A stretch of 64,000 bases of DNA from Prevotella sp. (lineage in GTDB: Bacteria > Bacteroidota > Bacteroidia > Bacteroidales > Bacteroidaceae). Made by a program: the position numbers and the translations under genes. Every line of letters begins with the position of its first letter. The first letter of the stretch is position 1. This document shows, piece by piece, positions 43,716 through 51,234 of the stretch. Under the pieces are notes generated by a model. It was not told where the DNA came from and did no database searches. It was given only the letters and a program-made list of their open reading frames with translations. The DNA lies in the NCBI GenBank assembly GCA_017462915.1, contig JAFTQG010000025.1:1-64000 (forward strand). The letters run 5' to 3'.

Positions 43716-44477
43716 TTACTTGCCCTCCTCTTGTGTAGTCTCAGTAGCGGCATCCTTGGCAGCTGTGGCCTTGTTTGCCTTGGCTTTCAGAGCCTTCTCC
43801 AGCTCCTTAGTCAGACGCTCCACCTCGGCCTTCAGGTCGGCATTTTCCTTGTTCAGGTCAGCAACCTCCTTCTGGGCCTCGGCCTTGCACTTGTCAAGCT
43901 GCTCATTGGCGTTGACTACCTCCTGACGGAGAGCGTCAGCCTCCTCCTGGGCAGCTTCAAGGTCAGCCTTCTGTGTGTTCACCTGCTCAGTCAAGGTGTT
44001 GATAAAACCTTCCTTGGCCTCGGCTTCACCAGACAGCTTGTCAGCGATAGCTTTCAGCTCGTCGTAGGTGGGAGCAACCACAGTTCCTTCCAGACGTGCC
44101 TTCACACGGCTCTCGTAGTCCAAGGGATAGGTCTCGAACTGGTTGATGAACTGAGGGAATTTCGCAAGGTAACGCTCTGCTACCTCATCGGGACAGTTGC
44201 CAAGCGTGTAGAACTTGTTTACTCCAGGCTCCTGAAGTACCACGCCAGCTTTCAGTACATAATTTGGTTTCTTTGGCATAGTTCCTAATCTTTTTAGTTT
44301 ACTTCTTACCTCGATGAAGGCATCGCGCCAGCAATCCCTGCATCCGGTGTTTTTTACTCTCTTTCCGCAAATCTCGGAATAAAGTGTTTCAATAACAGCC
44401 TTGTCGGAAGATGAGAAGCCGGAGTCAAACCGACTTCTCATTTCTTCAAGCTGTGACATGGCAACCTCGTAGCTCAT
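43716..44477 (-). CDS. Coiled-coil phage protein in the head operon
   Basis: A 253-residue protein. Residues 1-65 contain CRDCWRDAFIEVRSKLKR, and a short beta part follows (VLKAGVVLQEPGVNKFYTLG). Residues 120-240 form a long coiled coil (KADLEAAQEEADALRQEVVN). Position between portal and the next structural gene suggests a head-assembly or head-tail role. Unknown family. Confidence 0.58.
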   Translation of the reverse strand: MSYEVAMSQLEEMRSRFDSGFSSSDKAVIETLYSEICGKRVKNTGCRDCWRDAFIEVRSKLKRLGTMPKKPNYVLKAGVVLQEPGVNKFYTLGNCPDEVAERYLAKFPQFINQFETYPLDYESRVKARLEGTVVAPTYDELKAIADKLSGEAEAKEGFINTLTEQVNTQKADLEAAQEEADALRQEVVNANEQLDKCKAEAQKEVADLNKENADLKAEVERLTKELEKALKAKANKATAAKDAATETTQEEGK

Positions 44478-44483
44478 AAGCCG

Positions 44484-45086
44484 TTAGGAGTTGGTGCCAG
44501 TCACAAGAGATTCGAGGGCAGCGCGAGTAGTGGCGATGCTCGTCTTAAAGAGGAACATGCCGCTCGAAGGAGCATTCGTCTCCTGAAGGTTTACGAGCCA
44601 GCCACCGTCTGTGTCCTCTGAATACTTGTCATTGGTCATTTCGGTAGCAGCGAGACCAGTCTCTAAGCCGTAAATCTCGAAGGTGTTGTCCTTGTTGGCA
44701 CCCTGGTACTTATTCTCGAAGATGAACACGAAGCGTCCGTTGGCCAGCTGGTCGATAATGTTCTTCGACACGTCAGGACCGCTGTTCAGCACGACTATTG
44801 CAGCCGTCTTGTTGAACTTGTTCTTATACGTGCCAGCGACCATTGCCGACTGCGTTCCCGTAAACGGAGTGTTGCCGGGAACAACAACCTTATAGGCTTT
44901 CTTGCCAGACAACAGAGCCAGAGTCTCAACGATGCTTGCATTGGTAGAACTCTTAACGAGTGCGTCCCAGTCAATATCATCGAAGTTCATAATGTAGCCC
45001 GTATTCTTCAGGCCAGCAACCTGCGGGTTATCGCAAGAGCCGCTGATGTCCTGGGCAATTCTGAAATCACAAAGTTCTGCAGGCAT
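44484..45086 (-). CDS. Virion structural protein
   Basis: A 200-residue protein directly downstream of the major capsid gene. It begins MPAELCDFRIAQDISGSCDN and has a mixed alpha-beta body without enzyme motifs. Its size and position would suit a head decoration or tail tube protein. Which of these cannot be said from sequence. Confidence 0.62.
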   Translation of the reverse strand: MPAELCDFRIAQDISGSCDNPQVAGLKNTGYIMNFDDIDWDALVKSSTNASIVETLALLSGKKAYKVVVPGNTPFTGTQSAMVAGTYKNKFNKTAAIVVLNSGPDVSKNIIDQLANGRFVFIFENKYQGANKDNTFEIYGLETGLAATEMTNDKYSEDTDGGWLVNLQETNAPSSGMFLFKTSIATTRAALESLVTGTNS

Positions 45087-45115
45087 AATCTTTCTGTTTT
45101 AGAGTTTATAAATGT

Positions 45116-45169
45116 GGGCGCGGTGTCCGAGGCTTTTAACCGTGGTTTCACGTACACCACACCGCGCCC
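45116..45169. promoter_or_regulatory. Large hairpin after the major capsid gene
   Basis: GGGCGCGGTGT (45116-45126) pairs perfectly with ACACCGCGCCC (45159-45169), an 11-base stem around a 32-base region with smaller pairing (CGTGGTTTCACG). No T-run follows on the - strand, so it is less likely to be a full terminator. It may stabilise capsid mRNA or lower downstream expression. Confidence 0.6.
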
Positions 45170-45180
45170 AACACGTGACT

Positions 45181-46275
45181 TTAGATAGCAACCTGAATCA
45201 GGTTATCCTCGCCTACCAGCGTGCCGAGGTTGGACTCAGCATAGATGAAGTTGTCGCGCTTGCGGTCGTCGAACTTCACGGTGAGAGAGGCCATGCGATC
45301 CTTGTCGGAAGTACCGACGAACAGGTTCTGAGGCGAAGCCAGCACAGCGCGGTGCGGGCAGTTCAGCTTAGAGGTGGTCACGGCGCTTGCGCCCTCACCA
45401 GAGGTCGTTGTAATGGTCTGGTACTTCTTAATCATGCGGTCCCAGATGTCGAGAACCAGCACGGGATGACCATCGTACTCAGAGAGCAGAATGCCCTCGG
45501 TGACTACCTGAACGGTCATCTGGTACTTGGTTATCTTATAGACATCGGTACGCAGAGCCTTGAACAGCGAGTTCGTCATGAAGATGGCGTGGTCAGGCTT
45601 GTCAAAGATGCGACCGTCGGCCTCAGAGAGCAGGTCGTCGATGATACCCATAGCGTAGCCTTCAGCGCGGACGGCAGCCTTCTGAGCGGCATACGTCTCA
45701 GCATTGTTGGCAGAGATTTCAATCTGCTGGCCGGGATTTTCGGCGATGATAGTCAGCAGACGCTTCCAAAGACCATCGCAGACGGTCAACAGCTTGGTGT
45801 CGATGCCATCGGTGATGACGCCACCCTCGGTAACGTTCTTTGCACCCTTGTCGCCGAACCACGACAGACGCCAGAACATATCGATGATTGCGCTCTTCAG
45901 CAACGGCATGAGGAACTTATCCCAGTAGGGAGTGTCCTGCAGGTCAGCACGCTCGGTGCCTTCCTTCATGCCATAGCGGGCGATGGTGTCCTCCAAGTCT
46001 GTGTAGCAGATGCTCTTGGGGATTTGCCACTTGCCGAGTTCCCAGGTCTTCTCGAAGCCTGTAATCTCGACGCTCGTATAGGTGGGGTCGCAACCACCAC
46101 CAGCCATACCTACATCGCCCATGCGGTCAACGTAGCCCAGCTTCTTGCCGTTCTCAACATTGACCATAGGAGTGATGACACGCTCCAGGTCGGGGTCGTT
46201 GAACACGGAGGTGAACAAGAGCTCGTTAAGGTCTCTTATCGCACCATTGTCTACAGTGAATTGTTCAAAGTTCAT
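45181..46275 (-). CDS. Major capsid protein
   Basis: A 364-residue protein, the likely shell protein of the head. It follows the capsid protease/scaffold gene, the standard order. Features include an N-terminal MNFEQFTVDNGAIRDLNELL, VEITGFEKTWELGKWQIPKS, and a spine-like IDDLLSEADGRIFDKPDHAI region, as in HK97-fold capsids of Bacteroidetes phages. Length is right for the family. There is no delta-domain of the HK97 kind, in keeping with a scaffold fused to the protease. Confidence 0.8.
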   Translation of the reverse strand: MNFEQFTVDNGAIRDLNELLFTSVFNDPDLERVITPMVNVENGKKLGYVDRMGDVGMAGGGCDPTYTSVEITGFEKTWELGKWQIPKSICYTDLEDTIARYGMKEGTERADLQDTPYWDKFLMPLLKSAIIDMFWRLSWFGDKGAKNVTEGGVITDGIDTKLLTVCDGLWKRLLTIIAENPGQQIEISANNAETYAAQKAAVRAEGYAMGIIDDLLSEADGRIFDKPDHAIFMTNSLFKALRTDVYKITKYQMTVQVVTEGILLSEYDGHPVLVLDIWDRMIKKYQTITTTSGEGASAVTTSKLNCPHRAVLASPQNLFVGTSDKDRMASLTVKFDDRKRDNFIYAESNLGTLVGEDNLIQVAI

Positions 46276-46306
46276 TGCACTATAAGTTTAAGAGTTATAC
46301 TTCTGT

Positions 46307-47668
46307 TTACTTGTTGAGAGCTTTGCGCTTCGCCTCCTGACGCTCGCGCTGTTCACGGAGCATCTGCTGGGTGCGGGTCTCGCCCTCCATACGCTTGCCG
46401 CTCTCTACGAAAGTGCGGTTGCCCGGGTGGAACGTGGACTGCAGCTTGCACACGTTATCCAGCCATGCCTTGCCGCCTGCCTTGGCTACGGTATCGAGGA
46501 TAGCGGAATCCTCCTCGCTCTTCTGGTTCTCAGTGAGCGTCTGCTTCTCAGCTTCGAGGTTGGCCTTGTCAGTGACAAGAGCCTGCTTCTCAGAGGTCAG
46601 CGTACCTACGGCGGCGGTCAGGTTCTCCTTGTCAGTGGTCAAGGACTGCACCTGCTGTTCGAGAGAACTCTTTTCGGATTCGAGGTTAGACTTCTCCTCC
46701 TTCAGAGCGGTGTTCTCAGCAGTCAGCGTCTCTACCTGTGCGGTAAGGTCTGCCACCTGCTGCTTCAGAGCGTTCACGTCCTCATCGTTGTTGTCGTCGG
46801 CGGGGGTGATGCTCTCAATTACCTCATCAGCGACAACAATCACGGTGCCGTCGTCAAGGGTGTACGTTCCGTTAGGATAGGCTTTGTCACCTACCTGCGG
46901 GTCACCATCCTCACGCTCAACCGTGAACTCGCTGCCGTCAGCTGCGGTAATCTTCTGATTGAGGATTGCGGATTCCACGTCCTCAATCTTGCTGAGACCC
47001 AACATGCGCAGAGCCTTATCCAGCAAATTCTTCTTTACTTTTGTCTCTTCCATATTTTTTATTATTTTGGTGGTTTTCGTTGCCGTATTGGGGGCAAGAG
47101 TGTCGGAGATAAAGCCAAGCTCCTTAGCCTTCTCCATATCCACGAACTTATCCTCATTCATCAAGTTCTGTAGCGTCTCTCGGTCTGTGCCAGTACGCTC
47201 AACATAGAGGTCAAGAATTTTCTTCTGCTCTTCCATGAGGGCGATTTGCTGAGCATCGAGCTTACCCTTCATCTTCTCCAGCTCATCTGCCGTCAGGCGC
47301 TCCATGGTGCAGAGGTCAAGCCATGCGAGACTCGGGTTGTGAATACACATCTTGGCATTTGCGAAAGCAAAGCGTCTCTCCTTTGGGGCTGCAAGTAGGA
47401 TGATAGTTGCCATTGACGAGCACTGCCCTTCAATGGTAGCCGATATTTCCTTGCCTGACTGACGAAGAGCGTCATAGATGGCCCATCCCTCGATGCAGTC
47501 ACCGCCGGGGCAGTGCAGCTTCAGTTCGATGGCGTTATCTCCCTCGTCGATGTTGCTGATGAAGTCGTGAATGTCCTTGTAGCATACTGCGTCCATTCCG
47601 AACCAATCGCGATACATCACTTTGGTTTCTTCGTCAACGATTTCGTTGTAGATACATAGTTTTGCCAT
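46307..47668 (-). CDS. Capsid maturation protease (ClpP-like) fused to scaffold
   Basis: A 453-residue protein. Residues 1-190 form a ClpP-like serine protease: CPGGDCIEGWAIYDALR near 55, the nucleophile serine in IEGQCSSMATIILLAA near 85, and the histidine in AKMCIHNPS near 110. Residues 200-400 are a long coiled coil (heptads such as VETLTAENTALKEEKSNLES), expected to be the scaffold. The C-terminus is basic (RQEAKRKALNK). It is the first gene of the structural operon, behind the late-type promoter at 47694. Confidence 0.85.
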   Translation of the reverse strand: MAKLCIYNEIVDEETKVMYRDWFGMDAVCYKDIHDFISNIDEGDNAIELKLHCPGGDCIEGWAIYDALRQSGKEISATIEGQCSSMATIILLAAPKERRFAFANAKMCIHNPSLAWLDLCTMERLTADELEKMKGKLDAQQIALMEEQKKILDLYVERTGTDRETLQNLMNEDKFVDMEKAKELGFISDTLAPNTATKTTKIIKNMEETKVKKNLLDKALRMLGLSKIEDVESAILNQKITAADGSEFTVEREDGDPQVGDKAYPNGTYTLDDGTVIVVADEVIESITPADDNNDEDVNALKQQVADLTAQVETLTAENTALKEEKSNLESEKSSLEQQVQSLTTDKENLTAAVGTLTSEKQALVTDKANLEAEKQTLTENQKSEEDSAILDTVAKAGGKAWLDNVCKLQSTFHPGNRTFVESGKRMEGETRTQQMLREQRERQEAKRKALNK

Positions 47669-47693
47669 TTTCTTCCGGTGTTTGATTCTACGG

Positions 47694-47701
47694 CAAAATT
47701 A
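47694..47701 (-). promoter_or_regulatory. Late-type promoter of the structural operon
   Basis: On the - strand TTGTAATTTTGCCG includes TAATTTTG (TAnnTTTG), about 25 bases before the protease ATG. TGTAAYTTTGCCG is shared with the lysis promoter at 14503. No -33 TTTG at 20 bases, so an activator may be needed. Confidence 0.6.
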
Positions 47702-47773
47702 CAATAATAAAAAACACGAATCATTATTATCTGTCTGCTTTCCGCTGAACTGAAAAGTGCAGTCCAGATACCT

Positions 47774-47805
47774 AAAAAAGCCCCTAAATGTAGCGGTTTT
47801 AGGGG
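47774..47805 (-). terminator. Rho-independent terminator, second of a pair
   Basis: CCCCTAAA and TTTAGGGG pair on the - strand around a short loop, followed by CTTTTTT. Together with the next one it isolates the capsid operon from upstream genes. Confidence 0.85.
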
Positions 47806-47817
47806 AAGGTATAGACA

Positions 47818-47853
47818 CAAAAATGCCTGCTATCCATCACGGACGGCAGGCAT
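47818..47853 (-). terminator. Rho-independent terminator, first of a pair
   Basis: ATGCCTGC and GCAGGCAT pair perfectly on the - strand and are followed by TTTTTG. It ends the operon 49034-47937. Confidence 0.85.
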
Positions 47854-47936
47854 CCCTTCAAAACTTAATACTGAGTAAGGTGTGCTATTCACCATCACTC
47901 AACTAAACAAACGGCTAAAGCACCATTCGTTATATC

Positions 47937-48113
47937 TTAGCAAACATCGTAGGGGTGTAACCCTTGTATCTCCCACGCTACCGATTTTGCATATTCAAGG
48001 TTTTCTGACAAGTACGCAGATACCTCGCTAAAGTTCTCTTTATCGCCGTGAAAATCTTCACAACCCATAGCCTCACAAAACGCGATGGCTCTTTTCTGTC
48101 TCTCTGTTGTCAT
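47937..48113 (-). CDS. Hypothetical 58-residue phage protein
   Basis: MTTERQKRAIAFCEAMGCED to ...HPYDVC. A good small frame that fills the gap before the terminators. Its ATG overlaps the stop of the next upstream gene (ATGA). Not recognised. Confidence 0.58.
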   Translation of the reverse strand: MTTERQKRAIAFCEAMGCEDFHGDKENFSEVSAYLSENLEYAKSVAWEIQGLHPYDVC

Positions 48114-48241
48114 TGCTCAAACTCTTTACAAGCGGTATTCCAAGGCTCTACTAAGCCTCTGCCACAGCCACATATCCAATCGTCGCCGTCCTTTGAGAGA
48201 TAAATGCAATCACTACAGATATGCTTACTATTTTTCTTCAT
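48110..48241 (-). CDS. Small cysteine-rich phage protein
   Basis: A 43-residue protein with two cysteine pairs (CSDC and CGCG) and a final CKEFEQ, likely binding zinc. Similar in style to the 43-residue protein at 51540 and the 47-residue one at 56014. Four-base overlaps on both sides. Confidence 0.58.
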   Translation of the reverse strand: MKKNSKHICSDCIYLSKDGDDWICGCGRGLVEPWNTACKEFEQ

Positions 48242-48348
48242 GTCTTTTTCGCAATGAAGATGCAGCAGCTTGCGGATCTTCCCGTAACGTGGGCTCGTAC
48301 TTGCGGACTACCTGACGCCAATTCGTCACCACAAGCGCTGCATCTAAT
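48238..48348 (-). CDS. Possible small zinc-ribbon protein with a non-ATG start
   Basis: An open frame (IRCSACGDELASGSPQVRAH region) runs from just after the preceding stop to a TGA that overlaps the next ATG (ATGA), as expected for a real coupled gene. No ATG is in frame. ATT at 48346-48348 or ATA just upstream is the only candidate start. It may be a real gene with a rare start, or one that has lost its start. Confidence 0.33.
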   Translation of the reverse strand: MRCSACGDELASGSPQVRAHVTGRSASCCIFIAKKT

Positions 48349-48350
48349 TG

Positions 48351-48656
48351 TTATACCTTGAAGCCATGCTTGGCGTTGTACTCTTTCTGCCGCTTATAAT
48401 AAGCCAGCAAAGCCTTCCACTCTTTCGCATTGTTGCAGGAGTTCCCCTGATCTTCCGACCAAAAGGTCACACTCAAGCATTTCTTCTTAACTCTATTATT
48501 CTCCGTGTTCACATAAGCCGATACCGTAGTCCAGTCTTTCATCGGCATTACTTGTACGCTCATGCAGACCTTATCTTTGTAAGACTGCTTATTCAGTTCA
48601 AGCAGAGCCTCATGTATCTCTGCTATTGTCTTGGGGCATTTTGCTGGAATTTCCAT
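48351..48656 (-). CDS. Hypothetical phage protein
   Basis: A 101-residue basic alpha-beta protein (MEIPAKCPKTIAEIHEALLE). No known motif. It lies in the operon from promoter copy 7, 45 bases after the preceding gene, with a leader-like TGAAGTTTTGAAG before it but no promoter. Confidence 0.6.
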   Translation of the reverse strand: MEIPAKCPKTIAEIHEALLELNKQSYKDKVCMSVQVMPMKDWTTVSAYVNTENNRVKKKCLSVTFWSEDQGNSCNNAKEWKALLAYYKRQKEYNAKHGFKV

Positions 48657-48701
48657 AATTCTTTGAAGTTTTGAAGTTACTATTTCGGTTATTACTCTCT
48701 C

Positions 48702-49034
48702 TCATGCTACTGCAAGTGCCTGGTGGATGGCCCAGAAGTCTTTCTCGGAGACCTTCATTTCGTCACCGTCCTCGTTGTATGCGGTTACAGACAGCAGCTC
48801 TACATCGCAGGGGCACCAGTAGGACAAATCCTCTATGTTGTTATAGGCAAACTCATTGTGGACGTTCAAATCCTCAATGTAGTCAGCGGTCACGTTGTAG
48901 TCAACGTAGATGATGTTTTTGCCTTGCTCAAACTCAGCCTCTTTCACATTGGTAAAGCTGCTGTGTACCTCGGTAGCGTTGATGAACTCAGCAATGGCCT
49001 TGATGGTCTTTGGGGATAATTTAATAGCTTTCAT
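48702..49034 (-). CDS. Hypothetical phage protein
   Basis: A 110-residue acidic protein (MKAIKLSPKTIKAIAEFINA), first after promoter copy 7. The middle is beta-rich (NIIYVDYNVTADYIEDLNVH). Not recognised. Confidence 0.6.
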   Translation of the reverse strand: MKAIKLSPKTIKAIAEFINATEVHSSFTNVKEAEFEQGKNIIYVDYNVTADYIEDLNVHNEFAYNNIEDLSYWCPCDVELLSVTAYNEDGDEMKVSEKDFWAIHQALAVA

Positions 49035-49073
49035 ACTCTTTTGTTTTGAAGGGTTATATCTTATTTGACATTA

Positions 49074-49105
49074 CAAAGGTAGCAAGAAATAATCAAATAC
49101 GCAAA
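49074..49105 (-). promoter_or_regulatory. Early-family promoter, copy 7
   Basis: TTTG, 20 bases, TACCTTTG on the - strand (spacer start CGTATTTGATTAT). It drives 49034 to 47937. The mobile cassette with the GNAT gene is inserted just upstream. Confidence 0.87.
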
Positions 49106-49137
49106 TTTTACCACAAAAATTTTATCATTCCTACAAA

Positions 49138-49145
49138 TTATTTTT
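49138..49145. repeat. Target-site duplication, left copy
   Basis: TTATTTTT directly outside the left inverted repeat. The same eight bases follow the right inverted repeat at 49559-49566. Confidence 0.75.
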
Positions 49146-49558
49146 GGTAACGATATACCTGTTGGCTATATCTTTAATTTATTCGTTATAAAGTATGTTT
49201 CATCCATACGTAATCAGCATCTTCACCATCGTAACATAAATCACTATATTCGTGATTAGCATACCAATCGTGTACCCAAGATGTTTTTAGCACTTTCAGA
49301 CAGATTACAGTATAATTGTACTTCTTGGCTTCTTTATCAGCAAGTTCAAGTATTCTGTTACCAAGTCCACGACCTCTTGCTGATTGTTCTACCTTTACGT
49401 TTGATAAATACATAGTATTCTTATCATCATTATAAGCATATAGAGCAAATCTACAGCAATCATTCTTGTAATAGTAAACTATACCCCAATCTGTTGTTTC
49501 TTTCGTGATGTCCATATCTTATTTACACACATTTGTAGCCAACAAGTATATCGTTACC
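49146..49558 (-). mobile_element. 413-base mobile insertion cassette carrying a GNAT gene
   Basis: The ends are inverted repeats of at least 21 bases (49146-49166 and 49538-49558, one mismatch), beginning GGTAACGATATAC and continuing GTTGGCTA for two more matched bases. Exact 8-base direct repeats (TTATTTTT) flank the element. That is the structure of a transposed unit, yet it holds no transposase, only an acetyltransferase gene. It was probably moved in trans by a related insertion sequence. An 8-base duplication occurs in, for example, the IS1595 family, but the family here is not known. Confidence 0.8.
49186..49515 (-). CDS. GNAT family N-acetyltransferase
   Basis: A 109-residue acetyltransferase. 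VKVEQSARGRGLGNRILE is the acetyl-CoA pyrophosphate loop (Q/RxxGxG/A), followed by the helix and strand AKKYNYTVICLKVLK. It is short for the fold. The gene is richer in A and T than its neighbours and lies wholly within the inverted repeats of the cassette. Substrate unknown. Such cargo genes often modify antibiotics, polyamines or proteins. Confidence 0.82.
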   Translation of the reverse strand: MDITKETTDWGIVYYYKNDCCRFALYAYNDDKNTMYLSNVKVEQSARGRGLGNRILELADKEAKKYNYTVICLKVLKTSWVHDWYANHEYSDLCYDGEDADYVWMKHTL

Positions 49559-49566
49559 TTATTTTT
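49559..49566. repeat. Target-site duplication, right copy
   Basis: TTATTTTT following the right inverted repeat. It overlaps the TAA stop codon of the gene at 49565, which survives the insertion. Confidence 0.75.
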
Positions 49567-49900
49567 ACCCTTCGTCTCGGAAAAAGAAACGCTGGTACAG
49601 GCAGTAACGATCGTCGGCCTCATGCTCTATTATAGAGAACACGTTTTGCTCCTCGCTCTCCATGTCTTTTAGCCGTTCCTCCAGTATCTTGAAGGCACTA
49701 ACATAGTCACCGCCAAACTCCTTCGATACGTGCCATGTGACCACGTTGTAACTCCAACTCACCATCACCACACAGCCCTCGACATATCCAATGGCCCTGT
49801 TCTTATCGTAGATGACGGTGTAGTTCTCAAACATGCTCTCAATCCAATCGGTCGTTACGTCTTTCTCGTTGACCAAAGCAGGTATTCTTTTTTCTCTCAT
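49565..49900 (-). CDS. Hypothetical phage protein
   Basis: A 111-residue protein (MREKRIPALVNEKDVTTDWI). A GNAT- or profilin-like mix of strands and helices (RAIGYVEGCVVMVSWSYNVV), but no motif is sure. It lies directly upstream of the GNAT cassette, whose insertion left its stop codon intact. Confidence 0.58.
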   Translation of the reverse strand: MREKRIPALVNEKDVTTDWIESMFENYTVIYDKNRAIGYVEGCVVMVSWSYNVVTWHVSKEFGGDYVSAFKILEERLKDMESEEQNVFSIIEHEADDRYCLYQRFFFRDEG

Positions 49901-49902
49901 AG

Positions 49903-50151
49903 CTATTCCTCTCCAAGTGCAAAGAAAACATCATCTTCATCGCCGAACTCTCGCCACCAATCTTCTTCGAGGTCATTGTCCTGGCCGTACTCATCCATGA
50001 GCTCACTGATTTCGTCCGCTATCCTTTGGCTGGCAAAGGTAATGTCACAGCGGAAATTGCCGATCCGCTCCAATGCCACCTGATTCTCTGCCTCCGACCA
50101 ACGATGATTATCTCGGACGTACTGGATGGCTTTCTGATAATGATTTCCCAT
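49903..50151 (-). CDS. Hypothetical acidic phage protein
   Basis: An 82-residue protein starting MGNHYQKAIQYVRDNHRWSE at 50151, which overlaps the upstream stop (TAATG). The longer frame to 50181 would run into the preceding gene. The C-terminus is very acidic (EEDWWREFGDEDDVFFALGE). Not recognised. Confidence 0.58.
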   Translation of the reverse strand: MGNHYQKAIQYVRDNHRWSEAENQVALERIGNFRCDITFASQRIADEISELMDEYGQDNDLEEDWWREFGDEDDVFFALGEE

Positions 50152-50384
50152 TATGCTCTGTATGTCGGTTTGTGCTCCCATTGATTTACCACTCTATTCT
50201 TATAGTCATAGACTTTCACCTCGAATTTCTCAACAGGAATGAAATTCTGCCTTCCGGCTCTTTCGACGATGAAATCATTGACAACGTTCACAATTTCTTC
50301 CTTCTTGCTCTCGATCTTGACGATAACGGAAATTTTACCAGTCCTCGTCTTTCGGACTAAATGCTCTGTGATGATTGCTTTCAT
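50151..50384 (-). CDS. Hypothetical phage protein
   Basis: A 77-residue basic alpha-beta protein (MKAIITEHLVRKTRTGKISV). Not recognised. It is coupled to the following gene by the TAATG junction. Confidence 0.58.
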   Translation of the reverse strand: MKAIITEHLVRKTRTGKISVIVKIESKKEEIVNVVNDFIVERAGRQNFIPVEKFEVKVYDYKNRVVNQWEHKPTYRA

Positions 50385-50397
50385 GGCCTGCCCTCCT

Positions 50398-50727
50398 TTA
50401 GTTCATTAAGAGGGTCAGGTCATAGGCTCCCATCGGGTCTGCCATTGTTCCACAGAAGGCAGCTACAATCTGCACGTCGATGTCGGCTTTCAGTTCTTCG
50501 CTGCTGATAGTGTAGCGGTAAACCTTGCGATGGCCACATTCACCAAGGACTCCCTCGTAGTCGCTGCTGATGAAGGTCAGTGTTGCGCCCAGATTCTCAA
50601 CTACTCCGTTGATGTCGGACAGAAGGAATGACAGGCCGCGCCAATCAGTATCGCGGTAGATATGAGAAGTTGAGCGTGACTTTTCAACTGCTTTGTAAAT
50701 CCGGTTTGTGAAAGTTCTCTTTTGCAT
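50398..50727 (-). CDS. Hypothetical phage protein
   Basis: A 109-residue protein, first after promoter copy 8, with a basic N-terminus (MQKRTFTNRIYKAVEKSRST) and beta-rich C-terminus. Not recognised. Confidence 0.6.
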   Translation of the reverse strand: MQKRTFTNRIYKAVEKSRSTSHIYRDTDWRGLSFLLSDINGVVENLGATLTFISSDYEGVLGECGHRKVYRYTISSEELKADIDVQIVAAFCGTMADPMGAYDLTLLMN

Positions 50728-50773
50728 AGCTCTGAAGTTTTGAAGGGTTTATTATTGTATCTTATTTACATTA

Positions 50774-50805
50774 CAAAGGTAGGCATATTTTATCATATAC
50801 GCAAA
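50774..50805 (-). promoter_or_regulatory. Early-family promoter, copy 8
   Basis: TTTG, 20 bases, TACCTTTG on the - strand, spacer start CGTATATGATAAA. It drives 50727 to 49565 and, by read-through, the GNAT gene. Confidence 0.88.
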
Positions 50806-50833
50806 TTTTACTAAACATTTTTACCCTCCTAAT

Positions 50834-50852
50834 CTTAAAAGAAACTAACGTA
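50834..50852 (-). promoter_or_regulatory. Upstream element TACGTTAGTTTCTTTTAAG, copy 4
   Basis: An exact 19-base copy, 28 bases upstream of promoter copy 8 and directly after a terminator, the same layout as the copies 40 kb away. Confidence 0.58.
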
Positions 50853-50853
50853 A

Positions 50854-50883
50854 AAAAGGGGCATCCACGCTCGGACACCCCTA
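50854..50883 (-). terminator. Rho-independent terminator
   Basis: AGGGGTGTCC and GGATGCCCCT pair on the - strand around GAGCGT, followed by TTTTTT. It ends the 55240-50944 operon. Confidence 0.85.
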
Positions 50884-50943
50884 ACCCTCCCTATGAAAGT
50901 TCAAAACTCCAAAAGTGTAAATAAGATATCGGGAAGGCTTGGC

Positions 50944-51222
50944 TCAGAAGATGACGATAATGGGAATTGTCGTCTCACCATCATCTTCTACAGATGCGTA
51001 AACACTGAGGTCCAGCTCACTACTGAATCTCACGATGTCAGGCAAGCAGAAAATCGTCTGCTGGTCTGTGTTCAACGGACTCGGCTTTACCTTGATGGCG
51101 GGTGTCACACCACCGTCCAGGAATGGCTCTACCTCACACTTGCAATCCTCGATGCACTCTTCATCGAGCATCTTCCGTAACTCAGCGGCAAAGTACCGCA
51201 TTTCTGTCTCGTCATGTTTCAT
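50944..51222 (-). CDS. Hypothetical acidic phage protein
   Basis: A 92-residue protein from ATG at 51222 (MKHDETEMRYFAAELRKMLD). A TTG two codons earlier is possible. Beta-rich C-terminus. It is the last gene before the terminator. Not recognised. Confidence 0.58.
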   Translation of the reverse strand: MKHDETEMRYFAAELRKMLDEECIEDCKCEVEPFLDGGVTPAIKVKPSPLNTDQQTIFCLPDIVRFSSELDLSVYASVEDDGETTIPIIVIF

Positions 51223-51234
51223 TCTCAAAATGCT

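Noticed and set aside
45112-46317. 401-codon frame on the + strand opposite the capsid gene
   Set aside because: Antisense shadow of a strongly supported capsid gene, starting in the hairpin after it.
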